A stretch of DNA of 36,707 nucleotides, from contig CAMZKN010000114.1 of assembly GCA_947311315.1 (NCBI GenBank), positions 1 to 36,707 of the forward strand. The letters are read 5' to 3'. This DNA comes from an uncultured Desulfobulbaceae bacterium. Lineage in GTDB: Bacteria; Desulfobacterota; Desulfobulbia; Desulfobulbales; Desulfocapsaceae. Positions 16,006 through 23,244 of the stretch are shown here, piece after piece. The notes beneath the pieces were generated by a model that searched no databases, had not been told where the DNA came from, and saw nothing but the letters and a program-made list of their open reading frames with translations. Within the stretch, counting starts at the first letter, position 1. Every line of letters begins with the position of its first letter. Made by a program: the position numbers and the translations under genes.

Positions 16006-16599
16006 CTAGGCGATCCGAATGTTGATTTTTTCTGATTGCGACAGGAGGCTAAGAAATGTGGCTGTGTCTATTGTTTTTTTCTCAAATTCTATCGTGTTGA
16101 TTTTTTGAAGAAGAGACTCTCTTTTACTGAAAAACACTAGGGCTGGTTTTGTTTTAATCCAGACACCTTTTTTCAGTAATTCAAGACCACGTTCCTGAGC
16201 TATACTGTTGAAAAGTTTAAGGGTAACTGTGAGGTTTCCTTGTTGTTTGTCAACTGAGTCAGTTTTTTTTGTATCGGTTCGAAGAGCGGAATGGAAGCTG
16301 TTTTTACGAAAGATTGCTCCGGCAAGGCCGGGCATGGCAGCTGAAAGTGCAAGTATCGGGTTGTGGCCTTCGAGCGGGGTCGTAAGGTCGTCGATAGCAG
16401 TTCCGTTTAGAAAAATAGTCTGAACGACGTCTCCGATATAGTCAGCAGTAAACCCCGGCAACTCGTTTAGAAAACGACCCATTGGTATTCCCGCGCGGCT
16501 CTTTAATTCTATGCCTGACTGTAAAACAGTGGTAAAAAGAATTAGTGCATCACTGGCAACTGTTAACTGAAAATGTGGCGCCGGGTGTTGATCTTCCAT
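16006..16599 (-). CDS. Uncharacterised first gene of the AOR-cofactor operon
   Basis: A 197-residue soluble protein that I cannot assign. It opens the operon unknown-moeA-moeA/PBP-aor-moaD and is separated from moeA by only four bases, so it is part of the unit. Visible traits are a ubiquitin-like beginning (FQLTVASDALILFTTVLQSGIEL), a loop AGIPMGRFLNELPGF, a small-residue stretch LALSAAMPGLAGAIFRKNSFH (about 88-108) and two KR/K-rich C-terminal helices. There is no signal peptide, Cys cluster or nucleotide-binding loop. Start is ATG 16599, preceded by no obvious ribosome site. A role in tungsten cofactor assembly or AOR maturation is plausible from position only. The 150 bases upstream hold divergent promoters. 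Confidence 0.7.
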   Translation of the reverse strand: MEDQHPAPHFQLTVASDALILFTTVLQSGIELKSRAGIPMGRFLNELPGFTADYIGDVVQTIFLNGTAIDDLTTPLEGHNPILALSAAMPGLAGAIFRKNSFHSALRTDTKKTDSVDKQQGNLTVTLKLFNSIAQERGLELLKKGVWIKTKPALVFFSKRESLLQKINTIEFEKKTIDTATFLSLLSQSEKINIRIA

Positions 16600-16752
16600 A
16601 TAGAGGATTTACAGCGTAAAGTTTATGGAAGGAATCAGCAGTGTTGGTATTTCCCCCCGGAAAGATGTAAACATAAACGTACTCGCAGTATACAAGTTTT
16701 ATCACAATTGAGATAATAAAAAATATAATTTTGAATCTTAAAAGGACATAAC

Positions 16753-18384
16753 ATGACAGTTAAACCTCTTTCATCTCTGGCCAAGTACAAAAGTTTTGAT
16801 GGACCTGTGGTCGCAATCGTTATGGATGGTGTTGGGATTGGTCCTGAAAATGAGAATAATGGTGTCTATTCCGCCTATACTCCGATGTTGGACAGTTTAT
16901 TGCGGGAACAGCTCGCGACAAGGTTGAAAGCTCACGGTAGTGCGGTTGGACTACCTTCCGAAAAAGATATGGGAAACTCAGAAGTGGGTCACAACGCTCT
17001 CGGCGCAGGAAGAGTTTTTGCCCAAGGTGCAAAACTTGTAAATATTGCAATTGATACTGGAAATGTTTTTACTGGGAAATCGTGGCAGAAAGTGATGGAA
17101 AGAGGCCTTGCTGGTGGAACTGTTCATTTTATTGGTCTGCTTTCCGATGGTAATGTGCACAGTCATATCGACCAACTCTATGCTTTGATAGATGAATGTG
17201 CAAAAACGGGAATAGAAAAGGTACGAATTCATGTTTTACTCGATGGTCGTGATGTGGGCCAGAAAAGTGCTATGAATTATATTGACCCCCTTGAAAAACG
17301 GCTTGAAAGTTTGTCCGTTGACGGTCGGGATTATCGGATCGCTTCCGGTGGTGGCAGGATGGTTACAACGATGGACAGGTATAATGCCGACTGGCAGGTT
17401 GTTGAAAATGGATGGAAGGCCCATGTACTTGGCGTGGGCAGGTCGTTTTCTTCTGCCAGTGAAGCTGTTGGGACATATTACACTGAAGATCCTGAAATGA
17501 CAGATCAATATATGGAAAGTTTTGTGATAAATAATTCGTCAGGTCCCGTCGGGCGTATTGAGGATGGTGACACTGTTATTTTCTTTAATTTCCGTGGTGA
17601 CAGGGCGATAGAAATCTCAAAAGCTTTTGAAGATGAGGATTTCAGCGCTTTCAACAGGCAGAGAACACCGGATGTTTTTTTTGCCGGCATGATGCAGTAT
17701 GATGGTGATGCGCTGATCCCCAAAAATTACCTGGTTGAACCGCCCCTTATTGAAAATACTCTTGGGGAGTATCTTTGTGGCGCAGGAATTACATCGTACG
17801 CAATATCTGAAACACAGAAATTTGGCCATGTGACATATTTTTGGAATGGCAATAAATCCGGTTATATTGATGAACAGTTGGAAGAATATGTTGAAATCCC
17901 ATCTGATAAAGTAACGTTTGATATCAGGCCATGGATGAAGGCTGCTGAGATTACGGACAAGGTTGTTGAGACCATTGAAAGTGGCAGATACAAGTTTATC
18001 AGATTAAATTATGCCAATAGTGATATGGTAGGGCACACAGGAGTGGTGCCTGCTGTTAGAATCGCGGTCGAAACTGTTGATTTATGTCTACACCGATTGC
18101 TGAGCGCCGTGGAAAAAGCTGGTGGAATTGCGGCGATCACCGCCGATCATGGTAATGCGGATTGCATGTGGACTACTAAAAATGAACAAAAAACACCTAT
18201 GGTGGCGCATACCCTTAATCCGGTTCCATTTGTTATCAAAGATTTTAACGGCAAAAACAACTTTGAGCTGACCTTTATCGAAAATCCGGGTTTGGCGAAT
18301 GTGGCATCAACGCTTTGCGTTTTGCTCGGGTTTGAGCCACCCGTTGAATATGAACCATCACTTGTGGCAATTTCTTTACAATAA
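16753..18384 (+). CDS. gpmI: 2,3-bisphosphoglycerate-independent phosphoglycerate mutase
   Basis: A 543-residue iPGM interconverting 3- and 2-phosphoglycerate with manganese. Seen: AIVMDGVGIGPENENNGVY with the metal-binding Asp, DMGNSEVGHNALGAG carrying the phosphorylated Ser76, then HVLLDGRDVGQKSA, FFNFRGDRAIEISKAF, NYANSDMVGHTG and ITADHGNADCMW. It is slightly longer than E. coli GpmM. AAAAGGA lies seven bases before ATG. TATAAT at 16724-16729 is a candidate -10 box, without a clear -35. The gene diverges from the AOR operon. The next gene starts 17 bases after its stop. Confidence 0.96.
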   Translation: MTVKPLSSLAKYKSFDGPVVAIVMDGVGIGPENENNGVYSAYTPMLDSLLREQLATRLKAHGSAVGLPSEKDMGNSEVGHNALGAGRVFAQGAKLVNIAIDTGNVFTGKSWQKVMERGLAGGTVHFIGLLSDGNVHSHIDQLYALIDECAKTGIEKVRIHVLLDGRDVGQKSAMNYIDPLEKRLESLSVDGRDYRIASGGGRMVTTMDRYNADWQVVENGWKAHVLGVGRSFSSASEAVGTYYTEDPEMTDQYMESFVINNSSGPVGRIEDGDTVIFFNFRGDRAIEISKAFEDEDFSAFNRQRTPDVFFAGMMQYDGDALIPKNYLVEPPLIENTLGEYLCGAGITSYAISETQKFGHVTYFWNGNKSGYIDEQLEEYVEIPSDKVTFDIRPWMKAAEITDKVVETIESGRYKFIRLNYANSDMVGHTGVVPAVRIAVETVDLCLHRLLSAVEKAGGIAAITADHGNADCMWTTKNEQKTPMVAHTLNPVPFVIKDFNGKNNFELTFIENPGLANVASTLCVLLGFEPPVEYEPSLVAISLQ

Positions 18385-18400
18385 CGGACAAAAAAATTAT

Positions 18401-18967
18401 ATGACGGAAAGAATCAGTAAATCAGCGCTTAAAAGAATATTTAAGCAGGAAGAAGGTGCTGCACAGGAATTAGCACTTTTGACCGATAAGGATTTGAAAC
18501 TACTGCCCGCAGACCAGGCTGTAAAAGATGAAATTAAGAAGTGTCGAAGCCAGAAGGGTGGTGCTAGAAAAAGGCAGATAAAATACCTGGCAAAGGTGAT
18601 GCGGGAAGGGTCAGTTGAAGATATTCTCGATTTTCTCGCAAAAAGAAAAGGATCTCAATTAAAATCCAATAAGTTACTCAAAGAAGTCGAACGGTTAAGA
18701 GACGTTATTGTCAATGAAGCATTGGCTGCACAACAACTCACCCTTCAGGCTGGAGAAGTATGGGAACCAGACTGGCAGGGCAGGGAAATCGAGGCAGTCG
18801 TGCAACGTTTTGCGCCTGATGAAGGGGAATTGCGTAAAGCTGTTTACAGCTATGTCAGAACCCGGGCTCATAATCATTTTCGGGAGGTTTTTCGCATCAT
18901 AAAGGCGGCATTTGAGCGTGAGGAAATGGCACAGAAAATTGCGGACAACAAAAAAAAGGATGTGTAG
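18401..18967 (+). CDS. darP: DarP/YjgA family ribosome-biogenesis factor (DUF615)
   Basis: A 188-residue protein of the YjgA/DUF615 family, usual size. The conserved beginning (ISKSALKRIFKQEEG), a charged middle part with RKRQIKYLAKVMREG and the C-terminal VYSYVRTRAHNHFREVFR match. DarP associates with late 50S subunits during assembly in E. coli. I place the start at the ATG at 18401, 17 bases after the gpmI stop, because the longer open frame begins inside gpmI. The ribosome site is weak. It is probably co-transcribed with gpmI. Confidence 0.88.
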   Translation: MTERISKSALKRIFKQEEGAAQELALLTDKDLKLLPADQAVKDEIKKCRSQKGGARKRQIKYLAKVMREGSVEDILDFLAKRKGSQLKSNKLLKEVERLRDVIVNEALAAQQLTLQAGEVWEPDWQGREIEAVVQRFAPDEGELRKAVYSYVRTRAHNHFREVFRIIKAAFEREEMAQKIADNKKKDV

Positions 18968-18985
18968 GACAAGTGGGAGAAAACT

Positions 18986-19189
18986 ATGTCAATACGAGCG
19001 CTTGCTCTTGATTTATATAAAGCAAAGCAGAAAGTGGTAAGGTTTGAAAAATTGCTGGCAAATGGGTCGAGGGCGGAGCAAAATGAATTGCAGCAGGAAT
19101 TAAATAGCGCAATTCAGGAAGAGAAAATACTGTGCAAGATGTTGGCTGGTGAAAAGGAGTCAGGCGATTTCCGCAAAAAATTTGAATAG
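18986..19189 (+). CDS. Small coiled-coil protein, unknown
   Basis: A 67-residue soluble protein with a good ribosome site (GGGAG, eight bases before ATG), so probably real. It is almost wholly helical with heptad-like Leu/Glu/Lys spacing (KQKVVRFEKLLANG, QNELQQELNSAIQEEK). The single Cys is near residue 50. It lies 18 bases after darP and 13 bases before the aminotransferase start, so it is in the same transcription unit. Function unknown. Confidence 0.65.
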   Translation: MSIRALALDLYKAKQKVVRFEKLLANGSRAEQNELQQELNSAIQEEKILCKMLAGEKESGDFRKKFE

Positions 19190-19202
19190 TCATGGAGAAG
19201 GA

Positions 19203-20386
19203 ATGGAAAATCTGTACGCCGAGAGAATCAAAAATGTGCCACGATCGTTTATCAGAGAAATTTTAAAAATATCTCTTGATCCGTCGGTGATTTCATTTGC
19301 AGGGGGGCTGCCGAACGCAGATTATTTTCCAGTTCGACATATTCAGGCTGCCACGGAAAAAGTGTTCACAGACTATGGTTCCGAGGTTTTACAGTATAGT
19401 AATTCGGAAGGGGATTTACAACTGCGTGAATGGATTGCAGCGCGATATAAAGAACAAAAAAATCTGATCGTTTCTCCAGATAATATCATTATCACCAACG
19501 GTTCCCAGCAGGGGATTGATTTGCTGGGGAAAGTCCTTCTCAATGATGGTGATGGTGTACTGATCGAGGAACCCGGCTATCTTGGTGCTATTCAGTCTCT
19601 TTCCCTTTTCAGGCCGGTTTTTATTCCAGCGCCATTAAATGACGATGGTCTGGATATAGAAATTTTGGCCGAAAAAAGCGGGAATTGTACTGCAAAAATG
19701 TTGTATTCTGTGCCGACATTTCAGAATCCATCTGGCGTTACATATAGTGATGAAAACAAGGAACAGGTCTCGGCCATTGCCGAAAAAAATAGTTTTGTAA
19801 TCGTTGAGGATGACCCTTACTGGGAACTGCGTTTTTCTGGCAAGCCTTCACGTTCTTTTGCCCATTTTTTGCCGCAGCAGACAGCAATGCTGGGCTCCTT
19901 TTCAAAGATTGTTGCGCCGGGCTTTCGTCTTGGTTGGATTGCAGCCCCGGAGGCTCTATCAGAAAAACTACTCATTGCAAAGCAGGCGGCAGATTTACAC
20001 ACGTCCAGTTTGTCCCAGAAGATTATGTACGAATATCTGGTTGGAGGTGATCTTGATACTCATATCAAAGCCATCACCGATGCTTATGGAGGTCAGTGTC
20101 GTGCTATGCAGGATGCAATTCAGAACAGTTTTCCGAAAAGTATCCAATTCACCAGACCGGAAGGCGGCATGTTCTTATGGGGAAAATTGCCGGAAGGAAT
20201 GGACTCCATGGCACTCTTTGATGAAGCGGTAAAGGAAAAAGTTGTATTTGTCCTGGGGATCCTTTCTATACAAAACCGGGGCCAACAAACTCGTTTCGGT
20301 TGAGCTTTTCCTGCGTTGACAAGGCGGCAATAGAAGAAGGTGTGACCAGAATGTCGCGCGCACTGAAAAGATTTTTTATCTATTAG
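19203..20386 (+). pseudogene. PLP-dependent aminotransferase (LysN/MocR-like), frameshifted near 20251
   Basis: A class I/II aminotransferase of the 2-aminoadipate/multi-substrate type. It has the FAGGLPNADYFP start, ITNGSQQGIDLL, EEPGYLGAI, PTFQNPSGVTY, VEDDPYWELRF and the PLP-binding Lys in GSFSKIVAPGFRLGW. The open frame stops at 20303 with an aberrant tail (LGILSIQN). In the -1 frame from 20252 the family end continues cleanly: PGDPFYTKPG, then FRLSFSCVDKAAIEEGV with the substrate carboxylate-binding Arg, to TAG at 20384-20386. One missing base near 20250-20253 explains it (394 residues if repaired). Start ATG 19203 follows GGAG by five bases. Either a recent disabling mutation or a sequencing error. 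Confidence 0.85.
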
Positions 20387-20527
20387 GAGATTGCCTGAGA
20401 ATAGGCATTTTGGTTGAAATCGAGGAATTTTTGAAAAAATAAGCACAGCCATATACCTGATATTGCGAGCATTATTTTTTTGAAAATTCTGAAGAGTTTA
20501 GGCAAAAGGGCATCCTCAGACAGTCTC

Positions 20528-21262
20528 CTAAACCTCGTCGCTGTCGACGTAGGCATAGGCACTGTGTTTGTGGATCGACTCAAAGCTCTCAACGCCTGCT
20601 GAAAACCAGGTGATATCCGGGTTGGCTAGAGCGGAAACGGCAACTTTGCGCACAACGTCTTCTACGAACATTGGGTTGTTATACGCTTTTTCCGTTACAT
20701 ATTTTTCATCCGGTCGTTTGAGGAGTGCGTAGAGTTCACATGAGGCGGATTGTTCTATCATTGTGATCAGATCCTCAACCCAGATGAAGTTTGAGAACCG
20801 TACATTAAGCGTTACTTCAGCACGCTGATTATGGGCTCCGCCTGCGCTAATTTCCTTGGAGCACGGGCAAAGCGTAGTAACCGGAACAGAGACAGAGAGT
20901 TTAAAGCCTTCATCTTCTCCAATGCCCCCCGAAAAAGCGCATGTGTATTCCATCAGGCTGTGGGTATCACTGACGGGTGCTTTTTTATCAATAAAGTAGG
21001 GAAATGACATTTCCAGGCGAACACTTTTAGCCTGTAGCCCATCTTTTAGTCGAGCCAGGATGGATGAAAAACTGGTAACAGAAAGTTCATCCAGTGAGTC
21101 ATTGATAATTGTTGTAAACGTTTCCACACAGTTATCTTTATGTCCATCGGATAGACTGGCCTGCATGGAGATGGTGGCGATTGTGTTTTGCAGGTTGCCA
21201 CTCTTTTCTTTTACTCGAACCGGTGCTTTGAGTCCTTTCAAACCGACTGTTTGAATGTGCAT
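20528..21262 (-). CDS. folE2: GTP cyclohydrolase FolE2 (type IB)
   Basis: A 244-residue FolE2, which makes dihydroneopterin triphosphate from GTP for folate and related pathways. It differs from zinc-dependent FolE. The signature TTLCPCSKEIS with GGAHNQR gives the metal-ligand and catalytic residues; other conserved parts are SFPYFIDKKAPVS, EYTCAF, IEQSASCELYALLKRPDEKYVTEKAYNNPMF (split here) and the end HKHSAYAY. Start ATG 21262 has GGAG at a good distance; an extended TTG start at 21307 is less likely. In many bacteria folE2 is a zinc-starvation gene, but no Zur box was recognised here. It converges on the aminotransferase, with 141 intervening bases. Confidence 0.95.
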   Translation of the reverse strand: MHIQTVGLKGLKAPVRVKEKSGNLQNTIATISMQASLSDGHKDNCVETFTTIINDSLDELSVTSFSSILARLKDGLQAKSVRLEMSFPYFIDKKAPVSDTHSLMEYTCAFSGGIGEDEGFKLSVSVPVTTLCPCSKEISAGGAHNQRAEVTLNVRFSNFIWVEDLITMIEQSASCELYALLKRPDEKYVTEKAYNNPMFVEDVVRKVAVSALANPDITWFSAGVESFESIHKHSAYAYVDSDEV

Positions 21263-21324
21263 TGTCTCTCCAGGGTCGTTGGCTGTAGGTTCATTGAATA
21301 TGAGCAATTATTGTTTACTCTTTT

Positions 21325-21476
21325 GTAACTGTTCAGCATCAAGCTGTTAATTACGTATAACTGATGAGTCTAACTGTTTAGCAGTGCCTTGCATGTCTAC
21401 AGGCAGTCCGATTAGTTATACACCTGTATGCTGAGCGGTCTGCTTGTGGGCAGGTGAGGTGCTGCTGAATAGTTAC
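21325..21476. repeat. Long inverted-repeat element, second copy of a family
   Basis: Tips are GTAACTGTTCAGCA (21325-21338) and TGCTGAATAGTTAC (21463-21476), complementary in 13 of 14 positions; the mismatch pairs as G-U in RNA. Inside are further short complementary pieces, for example TACAGGCAG near 21398 and CTGCTTGTGGGCAGG near 21440, and an internal imperfect copy of the tip, TAACTGTTTAGCA, at 21371-21383. The element has no coding potential. Its tip GTAACTGYTCA equals that of the 5120-5227 element. The region 21263-21622 holds nothing else apart from the hslR start. Confidence 0.65.
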
Positions 21477-21622
21477 ACTCTTTTTAGTTATAATCAACAA
21501 TACTCTTTTGTCCATAAGAAGGAGAGGAGATCAAAATTTCATGCGTTTCTCTGCAAATCAATGTATCTTGACTTTTTTTGCATATACGATTGTACGTTGA
21601 AATTATCTCTGGAATAGCATCC

Positions 21623-22015
21623 ATGGAAAAAAATATAGAGAATATCAGGCTTGATAAGTGGCTTTGGGCGGCACGTTTTTTCAAAACCCGTCCCCAGGCA
21701 AGTCAGGCGGTCAATGGTGGAAAGGTTCATCTCAATGGAAATCGGGTCAAAGCTGCACGAACTGTTACCATAGGCGATAATCTTGATATTGTCCGTGGGA
21801 TTGTCGAATTTTCTGTAAAAGTTCTTGGGGTATCCAAATACCGACGACCTGCGGTTGAAGCACAATTACTCTACGAAGAGTCTGAAGAAAGTATACAAAA
21901 ACGTGAAGAAAAGAGAATGTTGAGGAAAATGAACCGCGAAGGGTATGCGGCACCTGCAAAAAGACCCGGTAAACGCGATAGACGAAAAATTAAGTCTTTT
22001 ACCAGAAAAGATTGA
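21623..22015 (+). CDS. hslR: S4-domain RNA-binding protein, HslR (heat shock protein 15) type
   Basis: A 130-residue protein with an N-terminal S4 domain (IRLDKWLWAARFFKTRPQAS, VNGGKVHLNGNRVKAA, about residues 8-70) and a basic C-terminal tail (AAPAKRPGKRDRRKIKS). E. coli Hsp15 recycles stalled 50S-peptidyl-tRNA complexes. Length and motif order fit. I start it at the ATG at 21623, as the longer frame to 21578 has no ribosome site. It precedes purH by 12 bases, so they likely share a transcript. Confidence 0.92.
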   Translation: MEKNIENIRLDKWLWAARFFKTRPQASQAVNGGKVHLNGNRVKAARTVTIGDNLDIVRGIVEFSVKVLGVSKYRRPAVEAQLLYEESEESIQKREEKRMLRKMNREGYAAPAKRPGKRDRRKIKSFTRKD

Positions 22016-22027
22016 TTGGAGGAAATT

Positions 22028-22648
22028 ATGAAAAAAATTGAACGAGCACTAATTAGCCTGACGGACAAATCAGGAATCGAAGGTTTTGTAAAAGAGTTGG
22101 CGGCTCTTGATATTCAACTGCTGTCAACAGGTGGCACCGCCAAAAAACTAAGAGATGCAGGTCTGGAGGTAATGGATGTATCAGAATTTACTGGATTTCC
22201 AGAGATGCTCGACGGCAGGGTGAAAACTCTGCACCCCAAAGTACACGGAGGTATCCTGAATCAACGAGCCAATGAAGAGCATAAGAAACAGTGTGCTGAA
22301 CATGGATTGAAAAATATAGACATTATAGCAGTTAATCTCTACGCCTTTGAAAAGACGGTGGCTGATCCTGACTGCAGCCTGGCTGACGCCATAGAAAATA
22401 TCGATATTGGCGGGCCTACCATGTTACGCGCTGCAGCGAAAAATTTTCATGATGTGACGGTTATTGTTGATCCAGATGATTATCCCCAGGTTCTAAAAGA
22501 GATAAAAGAGAGTGGTAACACAACATTGCAAACACGCTTTAAGCTGGCGGTAAAGGTGTTCGATTTAACTTCAACCTATGATACCAAAATTTCAAAATGG
22601 CTAAATACAATCGATACAGAAAGTAATAGTTATTTTTCCGGAGAATAA
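22028..22648 (+). CDS. purH: Stand-alone IMP cyclohydrolase (PurH N-terminal domain only)
   Basis: A 206-residue protein equal to the IMP cyclohydrolase (MGS-like) domain of PurH. Seen: [55 protein letters not shown] and [16 protein letters not shown]. The roughly 310-residue AICAR transformylase half of the usual 515-530 residue protein is missing, and the next gene is purN, not the missing half. The end is clean (SYFSGE then TAA) and the stop-start spacing is normal, so this looks like a natural single-domain form. It performs the last step to IMP; formylation of AICAR must come from another gene. GGAGG lies eight bases before ATG. Confidence 0.93.
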   Translation: MKKIERALISLTDKSGIEGFVKELAALDIQLLSTGGTAKKLRDAGLEVMDVSEFTGFPEMLDGRVKTLHPKVHGGILNQRANEEHKKQCAEHGLKNIDIIAVNLYAFEKTVADPDCSLADAIENIDIGGPTMLRAAAKNFHDVTVIVDPDDYPQVLKEIKESGNTTLQTRFKLAVKVFDLTSTYDTKISKWLNTIDTESNSYFSGE

Positions 22649-22652
22649 GATA

Positions 22653-23234
22653 ATGTTAAAAATGGCGGTGTTATTGTCGGGGAGTGGCCGCACACTTGAT
22701 AACTTTCATGAACGTATTCAAGCGGGGAGTTTAGCAGCGGAAATCCAAGTGGTGATTTCAAATGTACAGGGCGTATTGGGTCTGCAAAAGGCGGAAAAAT
22801 ATGGATATCCTGCCTTTCACGCTGCGGGTAACGAGACGATAAACGACATTTTACAAAACTATGAAATCGATATTATCTGTCTTGCCGGCTATTTGAAACT
22901 CTATTCACCACCGCCCGCGTTGTCCCGTGGGGTTATCAATATTCATCCTGCTTTGATCCCAAGTTTTTGCGGAGACGGATTTTACGGCCATCATGTTCAC
23001 AGTGCTGTTAAAAAGCGAGGATGCACGTTAAGTGGATGCACTGTGCATTTTGCGGATGAAAATTATGATGAGGGGCCAATTATTTTGCAGAAAAGTGTTG
23101 AACTTGACTACGGTGATGATATTGACACTATTGCAGCAAAGGTATTTGCCATTGAATGTGAAGCATTTCCTGAGGCAATTAACCGGGTCAATGAACGCGG
23201 AATAGATTTTTTCTGGAAACGAGTGGGAAAGTGA
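22653..23234 (+). CDS. purN: Phosphoribosylglycinamide formyltransferase
   Basis: A 193-residue PurN transferring a formyl group from 10-formyltetrahydrofolate to GAR in purine synthesis. Seen: VLLSGSGRTLDNF, ISNVQGVLGLQKAEK, the catalytic motif INIHPALIPSF with Asn and His, SGCTVHFADENYDEGPIILQ with catalytic Asp, and IECEAFPEAI. It starts four bases after the purH stop, with GGAG nine bases upstream. Where many homologues have a G-K-G-M-Y motif here it reads CGDGFYGHHVH, still within family variation. Confidence 0.94.
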   Translation: MLKMAVLLSGSGRTLDNFHERIQAGSLAAEIQVVISNVQGVLGLQKAEKYGYPAFHAAGNETINDILQNYEIDIICLAGYLKLYSPPPALSRGVINIHPALIPSFCGDGFYGHHVHSAVKKRGCTLSGCTVHFADENYDEGPIILQKSVELDYGDDIDTIAAKVFAIECEAFPEAINRVNERGIDFFWKRVGK

Positions 23235-23244
23235 GTATGGAAAA

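Noticed and set aside
20235..20260. Programmed -1 ribosomal frameshift in the aminotransferase
   Set aside because: The family sequence shifts exactly at GTC/CCT, where no slippery heptamer exists; the GAAAAAG run lies 10 or more bases earlier and slipping there would give a wrong linker. A simple deletion fits better.
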